Positions 12,587-22,364 of a stretch of DNA of 46,128 nucleotides are shown piece by piece. Both the position numbers and the translations under genes were made by a program. Source of the stretch: Mnemiopsis leidyi (lineage: Eukaryota > Ctenophora > Tentaculata > Lobata > Bolinopsidae); NCBI GenBank assembly GCA_000226015.1, contig JH152687.1, positions 75,811-121,938 of the forward strand, read 5' to 3'. Below the pieces are notes generated by a model, which made no database searches, was not told where the DNA came from, and saw nothing but the letters and a program-made list of their open reading frames with translations. How positions within the stretch are numbered: the stretch's first letter is position 1; every line of letters starts with the position of its first letter.

Positions 12587-14159
12587 CTAGGACGTTATCT
12601 CTTCTCCACACTGTAAACTACTAGCTGGTACCCATAAAGTGCTGGGAGCTACAGCCTCAATGACTTTAGACCTCCTCACCAGCTCGTGTGCCGTGAGGGG
12701 AGGCGGAGGTTTCAGCCCTATCGGGGGGTACTCCTCTCCTCGTTCTGGGGCTGGTAGGGGTGGTAACGTGACGTCATCAATCTTAGTGACGTCATCAGCA
12801 TCTTCAGCAACAGTATCTTCCTGTACTTCGTTCTCTGAGTCGGATTGTGTGGGAGAGTGGGAGTCTGTTCTTGGAAAGTCTTTCACCTGGAATAGTCAGT
12901 GTCAAAACTTCTCACTTGCAGCCGTGATAAAATCATCGGGGGGACTTCGTCAACATGAGACTTAATGTGCATAAACTAAACTTAAAATGTATAAGCTGAG
13001 GAACGGCTTTACAAAAGATGTCATACATGTTATAAAATGCTAATTTTGTAAGAACACAGCTGTTTTACAAGTACGATGAACACTAACTTTATCAGGAACC
13101 AGATGACGGTTGGGTGCAAGGAATTTGTGGAGGTTGTGTTCTCCAATCTCCAGGTTGAAGGAAGGGTTCATGTTGAGCAGGATCTGAGATAGCTCCTTGT
13201 TCGCTTTAGCGGCTTGAAACATTCCTGCAGGACACGTACAGTAATTTTGTAGGTTTTGGACGGAGGAATTAGGAGTAAATACTCTACATAATTTTGTTTA
13301 AAGAGGTAGCTACACCTAATTCACGTGTAACCATGTAGAAATTTCACGAGTTTTTGAAAATTTTCTGGTGGAAACCAGGAAACTTGCTTAACTAACACAT
13401 TGTATTGTATCTCATGTGCATGCTAAATAACAACAATGTTTCGAATTTTTGATAAGTTCAGAACAAGCCTAGCATACAGAAGTTTGTCCAAGTTGCGCTA
13501 ATTTCTGGTAGTTCTACTATTTTACAAGTCAGTTTCTTCTTATTCCTCATGTCACCTATTTTGACATCTAAATCTTGAACATTATATTATCTTGGACTAC
13601 TTTAACCTAGATCACAAATTCAATAATGCTTTCTTACCTTCAATGCTTTTCTGCTTCTTCGTTCTAAGCAGCCGACTCCTGTAAAGGGCCTCATGGTTTG
13701 ACTTCTTCTCTGATTCGTAGGGGTTGTGTGCTTCTATCTTCATAGACAGTGACCCTAAAGTGTCAATTTGAGTATTTAAAAACTGCTATGGTACACAAAC
13801 ATGTTAATATTCTAAAAACCGTGCATGACACAAACCTATAGGACCCATGTTTTAACTAACTCCTATATCGTAAAACTGAAGCTTCAACTGTAACTTTCTA
13901 ATGTAGCCGAAACTAAAAGAAGTTGGAAGCAGGTACCTAAAACAGGCAGAGTTATCTTGTTAGACTCAGCACTCTTCTTCCCTTTACTCTCCCCTTCTTT
14001 TGACTTATTCTCTATCTTTGTCCTGCTCTCTCCCTTACTTGCTGACTTCTGCATATTTCTCCCATGTTGTTGAGTTATAGCCCACGGTTTGGGTTCTGGT
14101 TCAGTACACTCGTCCATTATTGGAGATAAGACATTGCGGGGCTTGCCCTGCTTTCTCAT
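12587..14159 (-). CDS. Unrecognised conserved 258-aa protein, copy B
   Basis: Exons 14159-13937, 13754-13638, 13224-13088 and 12886-12587 have exactly the same lengths (223, 117, 137, 300) and phases as copy A. Splice sites differ slightly but stay functional: the exon 3 donor is GTTAGT instead of GTAAGT, and the exon 2 acceptor is TTTAG instead of ATCAG. The protein has the same plan as copy A. Eleven of the substitutions I counted fall in the last exon, nearly all in the acidic linker (for example Glu to Lys, Pro to Ser, Ala to Val); the helical core and proline-rich end are almost unchanged. The 3' end lies 643 bp from the FAXDC2-like gene 1 stop. It may be the only real copy if copy A is a haplotype artefact. 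Confidence 0.8.
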
Positions 14160-14801
14160 TTAGCTATTTGGGGAGAAATTTCAAAATATAAAATACGATC
14201 AGCCCCGTCGCACCATTGAAAGTTTGAATAAAGAATGCGAGTAATAAATCAAGTCATAAATTCACAGTTTATTTGCTTAATGACAAATTTAGTAATTACA
14301 TCGATACCATTTATGAGTTTTTTTTGGCTAACGATTCAATTGTAAAAAATGTAACATAGTACAAAATAAACATACAATTTATTTAATTTGTTAGGCAACA
14401 TTAAAAGCTGTGAATAACTGAATTATGTTAAGATATCAATGTAGACAATGCAAAGTTTAAAAAAATTAATCACTTAAAAATTGATGAAATTCTAAAAAAA
14501 GTTTATAGGTAATAGTCTGGTCGGATATGACAAAACGTGGCATACGCATATCATATTTTGTACGCAATGCTGCTTAGTTGAAAATGCTATCTTCTATGAT
14601 TAAAACCAATGTCCTTAAGCTGTGCTAAATTAATGGTGAGGTTTAGATAATATAGAAGCAGCACGAGCTATAAAAGTACATTAAACTCGCACGAAAAACT
14701 GCTAAAAAACTGCTAAAAATCTGATCAGGCCAGGTTTGATAAAATTAGCTCAAAACTGCTATAATTGTATACAAAAATGTTAAGGAATACATTGACTCTG
14801 T

Positions 14802-16794
14802 TTACAAATGCTTGTTACATATTTCCCCCGGTACAGACTCCTTTACAGGAACCAGGGAACAAGAGACGAACTGTCTTCTCCCTTGGACAGAGTCACTGAA
14901 CGGTTTGTCAGTGCCGTGCAGGACATCTAGAAATGCCATAGTACCATACCAGGATGTAAAACTGGGGGAAGATGGGAGAAATTATCTCTCATTATGGTAT
15001 GAGAGGTTTAAATAAAAATTATTAAAAGACTTTATTAAAGACTTTTACGAACTAACATTAAGACATACATGCGTTTTTACTTATCAGCAAATCATGCACC
15101 GCATTCAACAGAAAAACGATTTTTGCAGCGGTAAAAACATCTCTTAAAATAGAAGTGCAATTGTCACATCTTACAGCTCCCGACTCTATTCTGAAAGTCT
15201 GAATGAGAAAACGTCAGAACAAGCAACCTACAACTTTCATGTTTGTGAAGTATATGTTGCTAAATGAAAAAATGTTCTTGTAGTTTCTATCTGATCAGAT
15301 AAACGCAAACATGCTCATTTTCAATAGCATATTTATATCATGCACACACCACATTAAATAAACAAAAGTAAAACTTACTCACGTTTTATGATGAAAATCA
15401 TGACCCTCAGGACTAAAGAGAAATGGAATGTGGTATCCACTGTGTTCTATTGTGACACTGGTCAACACCAACAACTCCCTGGATTAGAAATGATAACGTG
15501 ATTATAAAAATTCCACAGTATTGTATAAACTTTCCTGTGATCGGATCTTTTGTAAGTGCTGTTACCACAAAGTACGACTTTTAACGAAACAACTCTTCAC
15601 AAGAGAAGAAAAAAACACCCACCATAACCAGGCAACAAAGAGATGGGACTTCATGATAAAGGGACCAGCAGATACGGGGAGAATGTTCCCAAAGAAATGT
15701 TCAATAGGACCGCAGTAAACAGCTACCATCCCAATAGGGGCCGTCCATTCGTGATGTTTTTTGTGGTATTTGTAGAACTGTGGCATGTGGAGAATCCTGG
15801 ATAAAACACGGCATTCCAGCAACAAGGCTTTGAAAAGGCATAAATGTCACAACTTTGTCAAACTAGGTACCTGTACAGCTGTAGACAGCATAAAAATCTA
15901 AGTCCCAACTGTCAGATAATGAATTTAAGATAATGAAGGGGGAGGATCATAATTACAGTACTTACCTGTGACCATAGTAGTTACCAAACTCTTCCAGAAT
16001 TCTAAAGACAGTAAAGTGTACTACAAGTTCTACGAATGAAGGTAATGGACCAGTGCAGCGGAATGTGCCATACCAGTTTAATAGAGGGTAGGACATTACC
16101 ATGAAGAGCAGGTTTACCACCACCAAGTTGAAAAGTGCCGTTTTGAAAACGTCCAATGCTCTCTTTTTCTCTACCTGGTTGAAGTACGATAGAGTATTAC
16201 CGAGTAATTTTTTCATTATCTCGCTATGAGTAATACAAACTTACAAATACTTCAAAGTTTTAAATGCGTCAAATTAAAAAGACATGAACTCAAGTCAATC
16301 TACGCACAGGAAAGTTTTTGTCTTCTTGAATTTTGTACTTGTATATCCAGCTAGGGCACCCAGTCAAATCTATCAACAAGAATATGAAGTTGGCCAAAAG
16401 AAAACACACTAGCCCAACTGCAACTGTTCCCACAGTTTTTATAAGAAACTCGTTTTCAACAAACATTCCAATCCAGATATTCTCCCATGTAGATTGAGCT
16501 GCTCTTCTCAGTGACTCCATAACCAGCCAGGTCTGACTAAAATGTAACTGCTGTAAATGCAGTACTTCAAATGTTGGTATGAAAAAGTATTGTTAACACA
16601 AATTTAGATCTTTATTCTAATTTCTAATAGTCATGTTAAAAATATCATATAAAAATGTAACACCAGCACATTTGGACGATTTACCTGTTGTCATCACAGA
16701 ATAACAACCACACTTGCAGTAAGACAGAAACGAAAATCAAGAATATTCCAGTTATGTTTGTATCCCATATCAGCTTTAGTCGATAGTACTCCAT
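14802..16794 (-). CDS. FAXDC2: FAXDC2-like fatty acid hydroxylase-domain protein 1
   Basis: Six exons at 16794-16685, 16536-16308, 16174-15966, 15796-15623, 15478-15383 and 14961-14802 join in phase to 325 aa. The protein is a multi-pass ER-type membrane di-iron hydroxylase of the ERG3/SMO/FAXDC2 superfamily. Its His boxes are HRILH (182-186), HKKHH (194-198) and HDFHH (267-271), preceded by hydrophobic segments (about 12-30, 70-95 and 125-145). LTGCPSWIYKYKIQ and the final GT..FLDVLHGTD are FAXDC2 hallmarks, and HKKHHEWTAPIG fits FAXDC2 better than C4-methylsterol oxidase. The start at MEYYRL is the likeliest; the frame stays open upstream to a TCTCTTACTAG acceptor-like site 20 nt away. Substrate unknown; vertebrate FAXDC2 acts in sterol metabolism. 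The N-terminus differs from gene 2 in sequence and exon plan. Confidence 0.9.
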
Positions 16795-17418
16795 GCATTT
16801 AAAGCAGAACTTAACTAGTAAGAGAAAGCAGGGCGTTAACCTAAACATATGTCACATTCTAAAAACACAAGATAGAAAAGTAGAAACTATCAACTTGAGG
16901 CTGAGGCTGTTAATTATCTTAACAACTAAGGTTGTAGAATGCATTTTTTAACAGAATGAATAACAGCAATAATGGGACGATGTGTATTTACGTATTTGAA
17001 TTGATAAAATGAACATCGTGGAAACAAAAATAAATTAATCTATATCTGATTATCAAATATTCAAAGATATTATAAAAAATAAAAGTTTCAGCAGACAAAT
17101 CTATTGCCCTGGCTTGACTAAGCCGTCCTGATTGATGATCATGGAAACTAAATAAATCCTTGCATTTTCAGTATCTCTGCACTTTCAGTAAATCCTTTCA
17201 GTATTCTTGCACTTTCAGGAAATCCTTGCAGCTTTAGTATCTAACATATCTTAAATATTCCATTTGCTTAACCAGGATCCCATCATTTTAGCTCTCAAAG
17301 AAAGAAAAATTTACAGTAAATTTACTATGGCTATGATATTTATCTTTAAATCCATCAAGACAATAAATAAATCATAAATAGAAAATTCATATCAGAAATC
17401 TTAAGTTAAATTCGGTGA
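16795..17418. other. Spacer between FAXDC2-like gene 1 and POLG
   Basis: Six hundred AT-rich bases with no coding signature. Several short CTTGCACTTTCAG-like repeats occur at about 17155-17235. Confidence 0.5.
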
Positions 17419-20400
17419 CTAGTCCACTTCCCGAGCCTTCAAAACACTAGCTCGTTCTAAAATAGTAAAAATATCCAGTTCTTCTCCAGGCTCTATACCG
17501 TAAGACACTGAGAGACCGTGTGGATTGGAAGGTGTGATACACTCGTGCGTCACGCTTTTCCTCAACGACCGATCTATATCAACACCACTGAAAAACGCAA
17601 CATTATTTGGTAGATCATGAATACCAAGTTGGGCAGAAAAGAATGCTCTTGTTAGGAGGTTTGCGATCTGCAGAGCCAGAGCTGCTTCGTATTTGTACTC
17701 TACTGGAACATGGAACCTCACTTCGTCATGAATACTGAGAGCAAACCGACCAGCAATGTCATACTCCTTCATCAACCACTTCATAGTGACAAGAAGCAGA
17801 TGAAGAAAATCCACCGCACTTGATTGTACCACCCAGTTGATCCTACTGTTCAATTGGTAGGATTTTTGGATGACTTCAGGTTCAAGAGTCCGGGTAATTC
17901 GACATTTCAGGAAAGGTGTAGCAGGTTGATCTGACCTTGCTATCTCTTCTAATTTGTTAAACATAGCTGACTCTGATCCTCCCGAATACCTTGCCTTTCG
18001 AGCCATGCTTAGTTGGTACTTGGAATAGCCAGTGAGGGCACACAGATTGTCTATGTCACTAGCGGGGAGCTCTTCGACATACAGTCCATGTAACAAAGCC
18101 TGTCGTTTACCTAGGTTAGTAAGAGGATGAACTTCTTTCCCTTTAGTGCTGGCAAACATTTTGTCAATGCTCCCCCTCACTTCATCTTCCGATAGCTCCT
18201 TGCAACAGTCCCTCAGCATGTTTCTAGCCAGTCCCTTTCCTGAGCCGTAGATCCTGGCATAGTTAAATGCTTTCGCCATGTCACGAGAAACTAATCCAGG
18301 CTTTCCCTGTGACAACTCAGCAGCAGTTTTGCTATGCATGTCGGTCCCATCAGCTTTCTGGCCCTGCAGTGCCATCCAACCCAGTGGAGTTGCACCGTGT
18401 TCTCCAAGAGTACTGTCTCCAATCAGAGATGCTATCCACAACTCCTGACTGTCAACATCGGCTCCTACGAAGCAATAGCCCGGATATGGTGTGATCACCC
18501 CTTTAAACTCGCTACCCACTCTATCTGGTCGGACGTTGCTGGCAGTTAGCCAGAGAGTTTCTGTAGCTCGTCGTGTTATTGTTCCAGCGGGTACAACTTG
18601 GGGCAAGATAGCACTGAGTTTTTCTTGACTTGCCTTATCCATAGCTTCTTTACTGGCGAAATCGGATTGTTTCAGTTCAACGACAAACTGTGAGAGGATT
18701 CTGTTCCTTGTGTTTCGCCAAGAGGTAAGTCCAGTACCGAGGGTGAGTACTTGTTCAGCTTCCCAGCCGCCAGAACTTGTTATAACTCCTGTCTCAATGC
18801 TATCGGTGAAACCTTTACCAAGCGGAGATCCTACATTTCCAACGTGGGATGCATTAAGTGATAGTTTTTTAAAATTGTGTTGGATAAACAGGCATGGTGG
18901 GTCGTCAACTTTTGAAATCAAACTTATTTGCTCTTTTATGCTCTCTATTTGTTCAGAATAATCTTCACGATTAAATTTCTGTTCGGCTATATTAGGTTCA
19001 TCAGAATCTGTATCATCGATTGGATCTAAGATAGTGACCCCAGGGAATAGTGCCTTGACGAGCTTCAAATCAACCTCGATATTCTTCTTCGATTTAGGCT
19101 CAAGAAAACCCCAGCCATGATGATGTGTACGATACAGAGTGTAACCATGGCAACTAAGTCTAAGTAACATTGGAGCAATGGCTGTGGATAGCGATATTTC
19201 ACTGGGCCTCCTAGTCCAATTTATGTCATGATAGCTGCTCGCCTTGCAGCAAAGTGCCCTATACCACTCTGGCGCTCCAAGGTAGTGTTTTGGTCTCTCA
19301 CCAGCTTTATTACAAACAGCATCTATAACATCAGAAATGGATGTCGGTGTCGGATTTTCAAGTTCCTCTTTTCGTCGGGCATCTTCTTCTGCTTGGAGCT
19401 TCTTTGAGAGCTTTTTATCTTTCACACCTAGAATCTTCTTTGTTGACCAATTAAGTTGCGACATCCATGGGTCAGATTCTGTTTTAGACGCATTGAGATG
19501 GTATTTTAGAAGAGCCTCATCTGCTAAATTCGATAAAACGTGCTGAATTTCTTTCTGCATGGTAAAAAACATCCTATCTGATTCGTCAATGTATCTTTGC
19601 CAGTTTTTGTTGGTTGGAATGAAGCAAGAGGCCATTTCAAACATGCCAGCCAAGGTCACAGGAAAGGGGAATCTCTCGTTATACAGTCCCCAAACACTTC
19701 TCAACACATTGAATGTAGCGAGAACATCATTGGCACAGTAGGAAGTGAGGCTCTGAAACTGGCATTGAACATCAGAATGAGTTCCTGTCACAAAAACATC
19801 CCGAGTGGTTTTGTCCAGCTCTTTACCGCAGTACAACTTGTAAACATCAGCAAGTGAGTTTGGTGAGCCCACTTTCATCCAATCTTTATTTAACTTTTCA
19901 TTGCCAGCATTTGCTCCACGCCATTGACCCTTCTGAGTATTCTCGAGACCTGATACGCAAACATGAAGACTCTGGGTATCTAAAAATCTAAGACTTGATC
20001 TTTGCTCCTGATATTCCTCTGAGATTCGAGCACGGTCATACATAATATGATGACCGACGACAATCTTCGGCTCCTTCCCAAGGGGAATCAAAAAGTCTGT
20101 GTTGGGAGCTCGGTTATAGAGCCAGGGTTTATCCAGTGCTGGACTAACCCAACTGTAGACAAAATCAGGGGACATAGCAACAGCTAAAGCAGGCAAGTTG
20201 TTACCATTCTGTATACACACCTCAACATCAAACACGAGGCCATTGCACTGAGGATGAGGTACAGAGACAGGCCCGGTTTTCTCGTACTTAGTCCAACCAG
20301 GACATCTGCTCCATTCTTGGGGCATTTTAGGGAACACCTTTGTCTCCACTAACTGTTGGATAAACTGTTTGTAAGGATCGAGTTGGTCTTCGGCAATCTC

Positions 20401-20841
20401 AGCGAAAAATTCTGGTAAATTTTGCATTCTTTGTGGCAGTGTTATGTCGATAGAACGAGAAACTGACCGTTTACCATGGTTTAATCCAAATGATTTGAGC
20501 TGATCATCACATTTTCTCTTAACCTCTTCACTGAGCTGAGGACTTGGTTGAGAGAAAAGTCTTTCACGTAAAGATGAGGATATCATCTGAATACCAAACG
20601 CATTGTACCGAGCAGCATCACCCTCTTCTAAAACAGAGAACCTAATGTCATTTATAGGAGACGTCTGGTGACCATTAGAGCGACATCTACTGACAGTCTC
20701 AACAGGGAGCTCCTTATTTGGTAATACAGTTTTGAAACATTGAGTGTTTAAAACAGGAGCTCTTCGAGCTGGCCTGTTGTTTAATTTGAAACGAAGAGAA
20801 GAAAGTTCTGTAACAGGTGAAAGCAGCCGCTTATGTTTCAT
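17419..20841 (-). CDS. POLG: DNA polymerase gamma catalytic subunit, single exon
   Basis: One uninterrupted frame of 1140 codons encodes the mitochondrial replicative polymerase of family A. Exonuclease motifs: Exo I VFDVEVC with Asp205/Glu207, Exo II VGHHIMYDRARI with Asp269, and Exo III SYCANDVLATF with Asp372. Polymerase motifs: A GADVDSQELWIA with Asp795, B RDMAKAFNYARIYGSGKG (853-870), and C SIHDEVRF with Asp1039. All catalytic acidic residues are present, so proofreading and polymerisation should both work. The first 40 residues are rich in Arg/Lys and poor in acidic residues, as expected for a mitochondrial presequence. The human protein is 1239 aa; most of the shortfall is in the N-terminus (no polyglutamine) and spacer. 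Upstream, TTTTTCGATTTCAG, 17 nt and then GTAAGC (20928-20903) could be a 5' mini-exon. It lies between the two FAXDC2-like genes. Confidence 0.98.
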   Translation of the reverse strand: MKHKRLLSPVTELSSLRFKLNNRPARRAPVLNTQCFKTVLPNKELPVETVSRCRSNGHQTSPINDIRFSVLEEGDAARYNAFGIQMISSSLRERLFSQPSPQLSEEVKRKCDDQLKSFGLNHGKRSVSRSIDITLPQRMQNLPEFFAEIAEDQLDPYKQFIQQLVETKVFPKMPQEWSRCPGWTKYEKTGPVSVPHPQCNGLVFDVEVCIQNGNNLPALAVAMSPDFVYSWVSPALDKPWLYNRAPNTDFLIPLGKEPKIVVGHHIMYDRARISEEYQEQRSSLRFLDTQSLHVCVSGLENTQKGQWRGANAGNEKLNKDWMKVGSPNSLADVYKLYCGKELDKTTRDVFVTGTHSDVQCQFQSLTSYCANDVLATFNVLRSVWGLYNERFPFPVTLAGMFEMASCFIPTNKNWQRYIDESDRMFFTMQKEIQHVLSNLADEALLKYHLNASKTESDPWMSQLNWSTKKILGVKDKKLSKKLQAEEDARRKEELENPTPTSISDVIDAVCNKAGERPKHYLGAPEWYRALCCKASSYHDINWTRRPSEISLSTAIAPMLLRLSCHGYTLYRTHHHGWGFLEPKSKKNIEVDLKLVKALFPGVTILDPIDDTDSDEPNIAEQKFNREDYSEQIESIKEQISLISKVDDPPCLFIQHNFKKLSLNASHVGNVGSPLGKGFTDSIETGVITSSGGWEAEQVLTLGTGLTSWRNTRNRILSQFVVELKQSDFASKEAMDKASQEKLSAILPQVVPAGTITRRATETLWLTASNVRPDRVGSEFKGVITPYPGYCFVGADVDSQELWIASLIGDSTLGEHGATPLGWMALQGQKADGTDMHSKTAAELSQGKPGLVSRDMAKAFNYARIYGSGKGLARNMLRDCCKELSEDEVRGSIDKMFASTKGKEVHPLTNLGKRQALLHGLYVEELPASDIDNLCALTGYSKYQLSMARKARYSGGSESAMFNKLEEIARSDQPATPFLKCRITRTLEPEVIQKSYQLNSRINWVVQSSAVDFLHLLLVTMKWLMKEYDIAGRFALSIHDEVRFHVPVEYKYEAALALQIANLLTRAFFSAQLGIHDLPNNVAFFSGVDIDRSLRKSVTHECITPSNPHGLSVSYGIEPGEELDIFTILERASVLKAREVD

Positions 20842-22364
20842 GCCATAACCATCAGTCGTCAGGAGTAATCATGTTCAAGAATCTGATTCAAGTTTTATCT
20901 CTGCTTACCATATTTCTTGTGATATCTGAAATCGAAAAACAATTTGAGGTTTGCAACTAGGTAATTTGACTGTATTCTGCAAAATGTTACATTTATATTT
21001 AAACCTCTAGGCTCTAGCCTTTTTAAAACCTTAAACTTGACGTGATGAAAATTGTGATAATATTTTATCCTTAAATTTGAACATGAGTTGAATTTTATAA
21101 AAATGTGGCTATGCGGGTTATGCAAGTCATTAATCTTGTAAACTAATTAAGTAGTAGGTATAGCAATTAGAATTAACCAAACACGCTTGACAAAAAAACA
21201 CAATTCATGATCAGCTAATTAATTAGTTAAACATAGTACACAACAAAAAGGTACAGAATTTTGATCATGTTCACTTATTACTTTTGTTGGGAATATTAAA
21301 TATATACTTTTATTTCTTCTGAACTTGAGTATCAATTCAAATATTGAATGTGGTAAATAAAGATGGCTTAGTTTATAAAACAGTTTCAAGTAACAGGCAT
21401 GTTATTTTCAAATTTCGCCATCAAGAATCAGTTATAACTGACCAGCAAAAGGATCATAATATAAGTCTATAAATGATAAACACAATTTTTTAAAATTTTG
21501 TCAATAAAATGACATTGGAAGTTGCATGATCGGTTTTCGGTTTCCATATTAAATGTAGTCGAGTTGTCAATAAAGTTACAGAGTAGAAGCATCAATCTGC
21601 AAACTTTTACCAATATCTTCCAATCCTGCCAGACATGGAAACTTTGTACTTTATAACGAATCATACTATCATAACGACTATCACAAGAACTGCACCTATC
21701 ATCGGTAACAGTTCTCAAAAAATCTTAACTATAATAAGCAAAAAAAAACATTGTGCAAATATTTTGAGCATTTTAGGGGGGTTGATAGACATAAATAGCA
21801 AAATACTTATATTTAAATGAAAAAAATTGATCAAGGTTAATCACAAACAATCATATCACAATCATTAATCAATCACAAAGACTTTTAAATAATTTCCACA
21901 ATCATCAATTAATCGCAATGGCTTTTAAATACGCATAGTTTCCAGTTCCAGTTTTCAAGAAAAATCTTTCTGAAACACTCTAGAGAATCTACAGTTTTTA
22001 AGAACAAGATCGCTCTAATGCTGTGGTTTAAGTATAACAGAAGGTGATTCAGCCAAAAGTTTTTGATTCAGTAAGATTTGATGAACTATGGATGTTCTTT
22101 TAGTTACTTCTATAACATAAACGACCTCTTACAAACGACCTCTCACAAACAATGATTACTAAATCCTATTTTATAAATTAAACAATAGACATGCCTTCAT
22201 TTGCATTTTTATAATAGCAAGATAAAGCTAGATCAGAATAACAGCGATACAAAAGTGCAATGCAGTGCAGTACAAATGCGGAGACACAAAAAATGTTTGA
22301 AATTTTTTATTACTATGATTAAATTTTTCACAGCACAGTCAGGTTCCACAAGGCAATACTTTCT
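20842..22364. other. Spacer between POLG and FAXDC2-like gene 2
   Basis: AT-rich with no supported coding region; open frames here are short and AT-driven. From about 21830 to 21930 there is a run of degenerate AATCACAA/AATCATTAATC repeats. Confidence 0.5.

Larger units (their letters stand above)
12163..15355. repeat. Direct duplication, copy B (starts at N gap)
   Basis: This is the second copy of 8283-11752, shorter through indels. Its right end runs without interruption into the unique exons of FAXDC2-like gene 1, so copy B is the one physically linked to an intact gene. Confidence 0.9.

Noticed and set aside
20895-21125. Minus frame upstream of POLG as an N-terminal extension
   Set aside because: AT-driven frame with no mitochondrial or POLG resemblance; only the possible 17-nt mini-exon there has splice signals.
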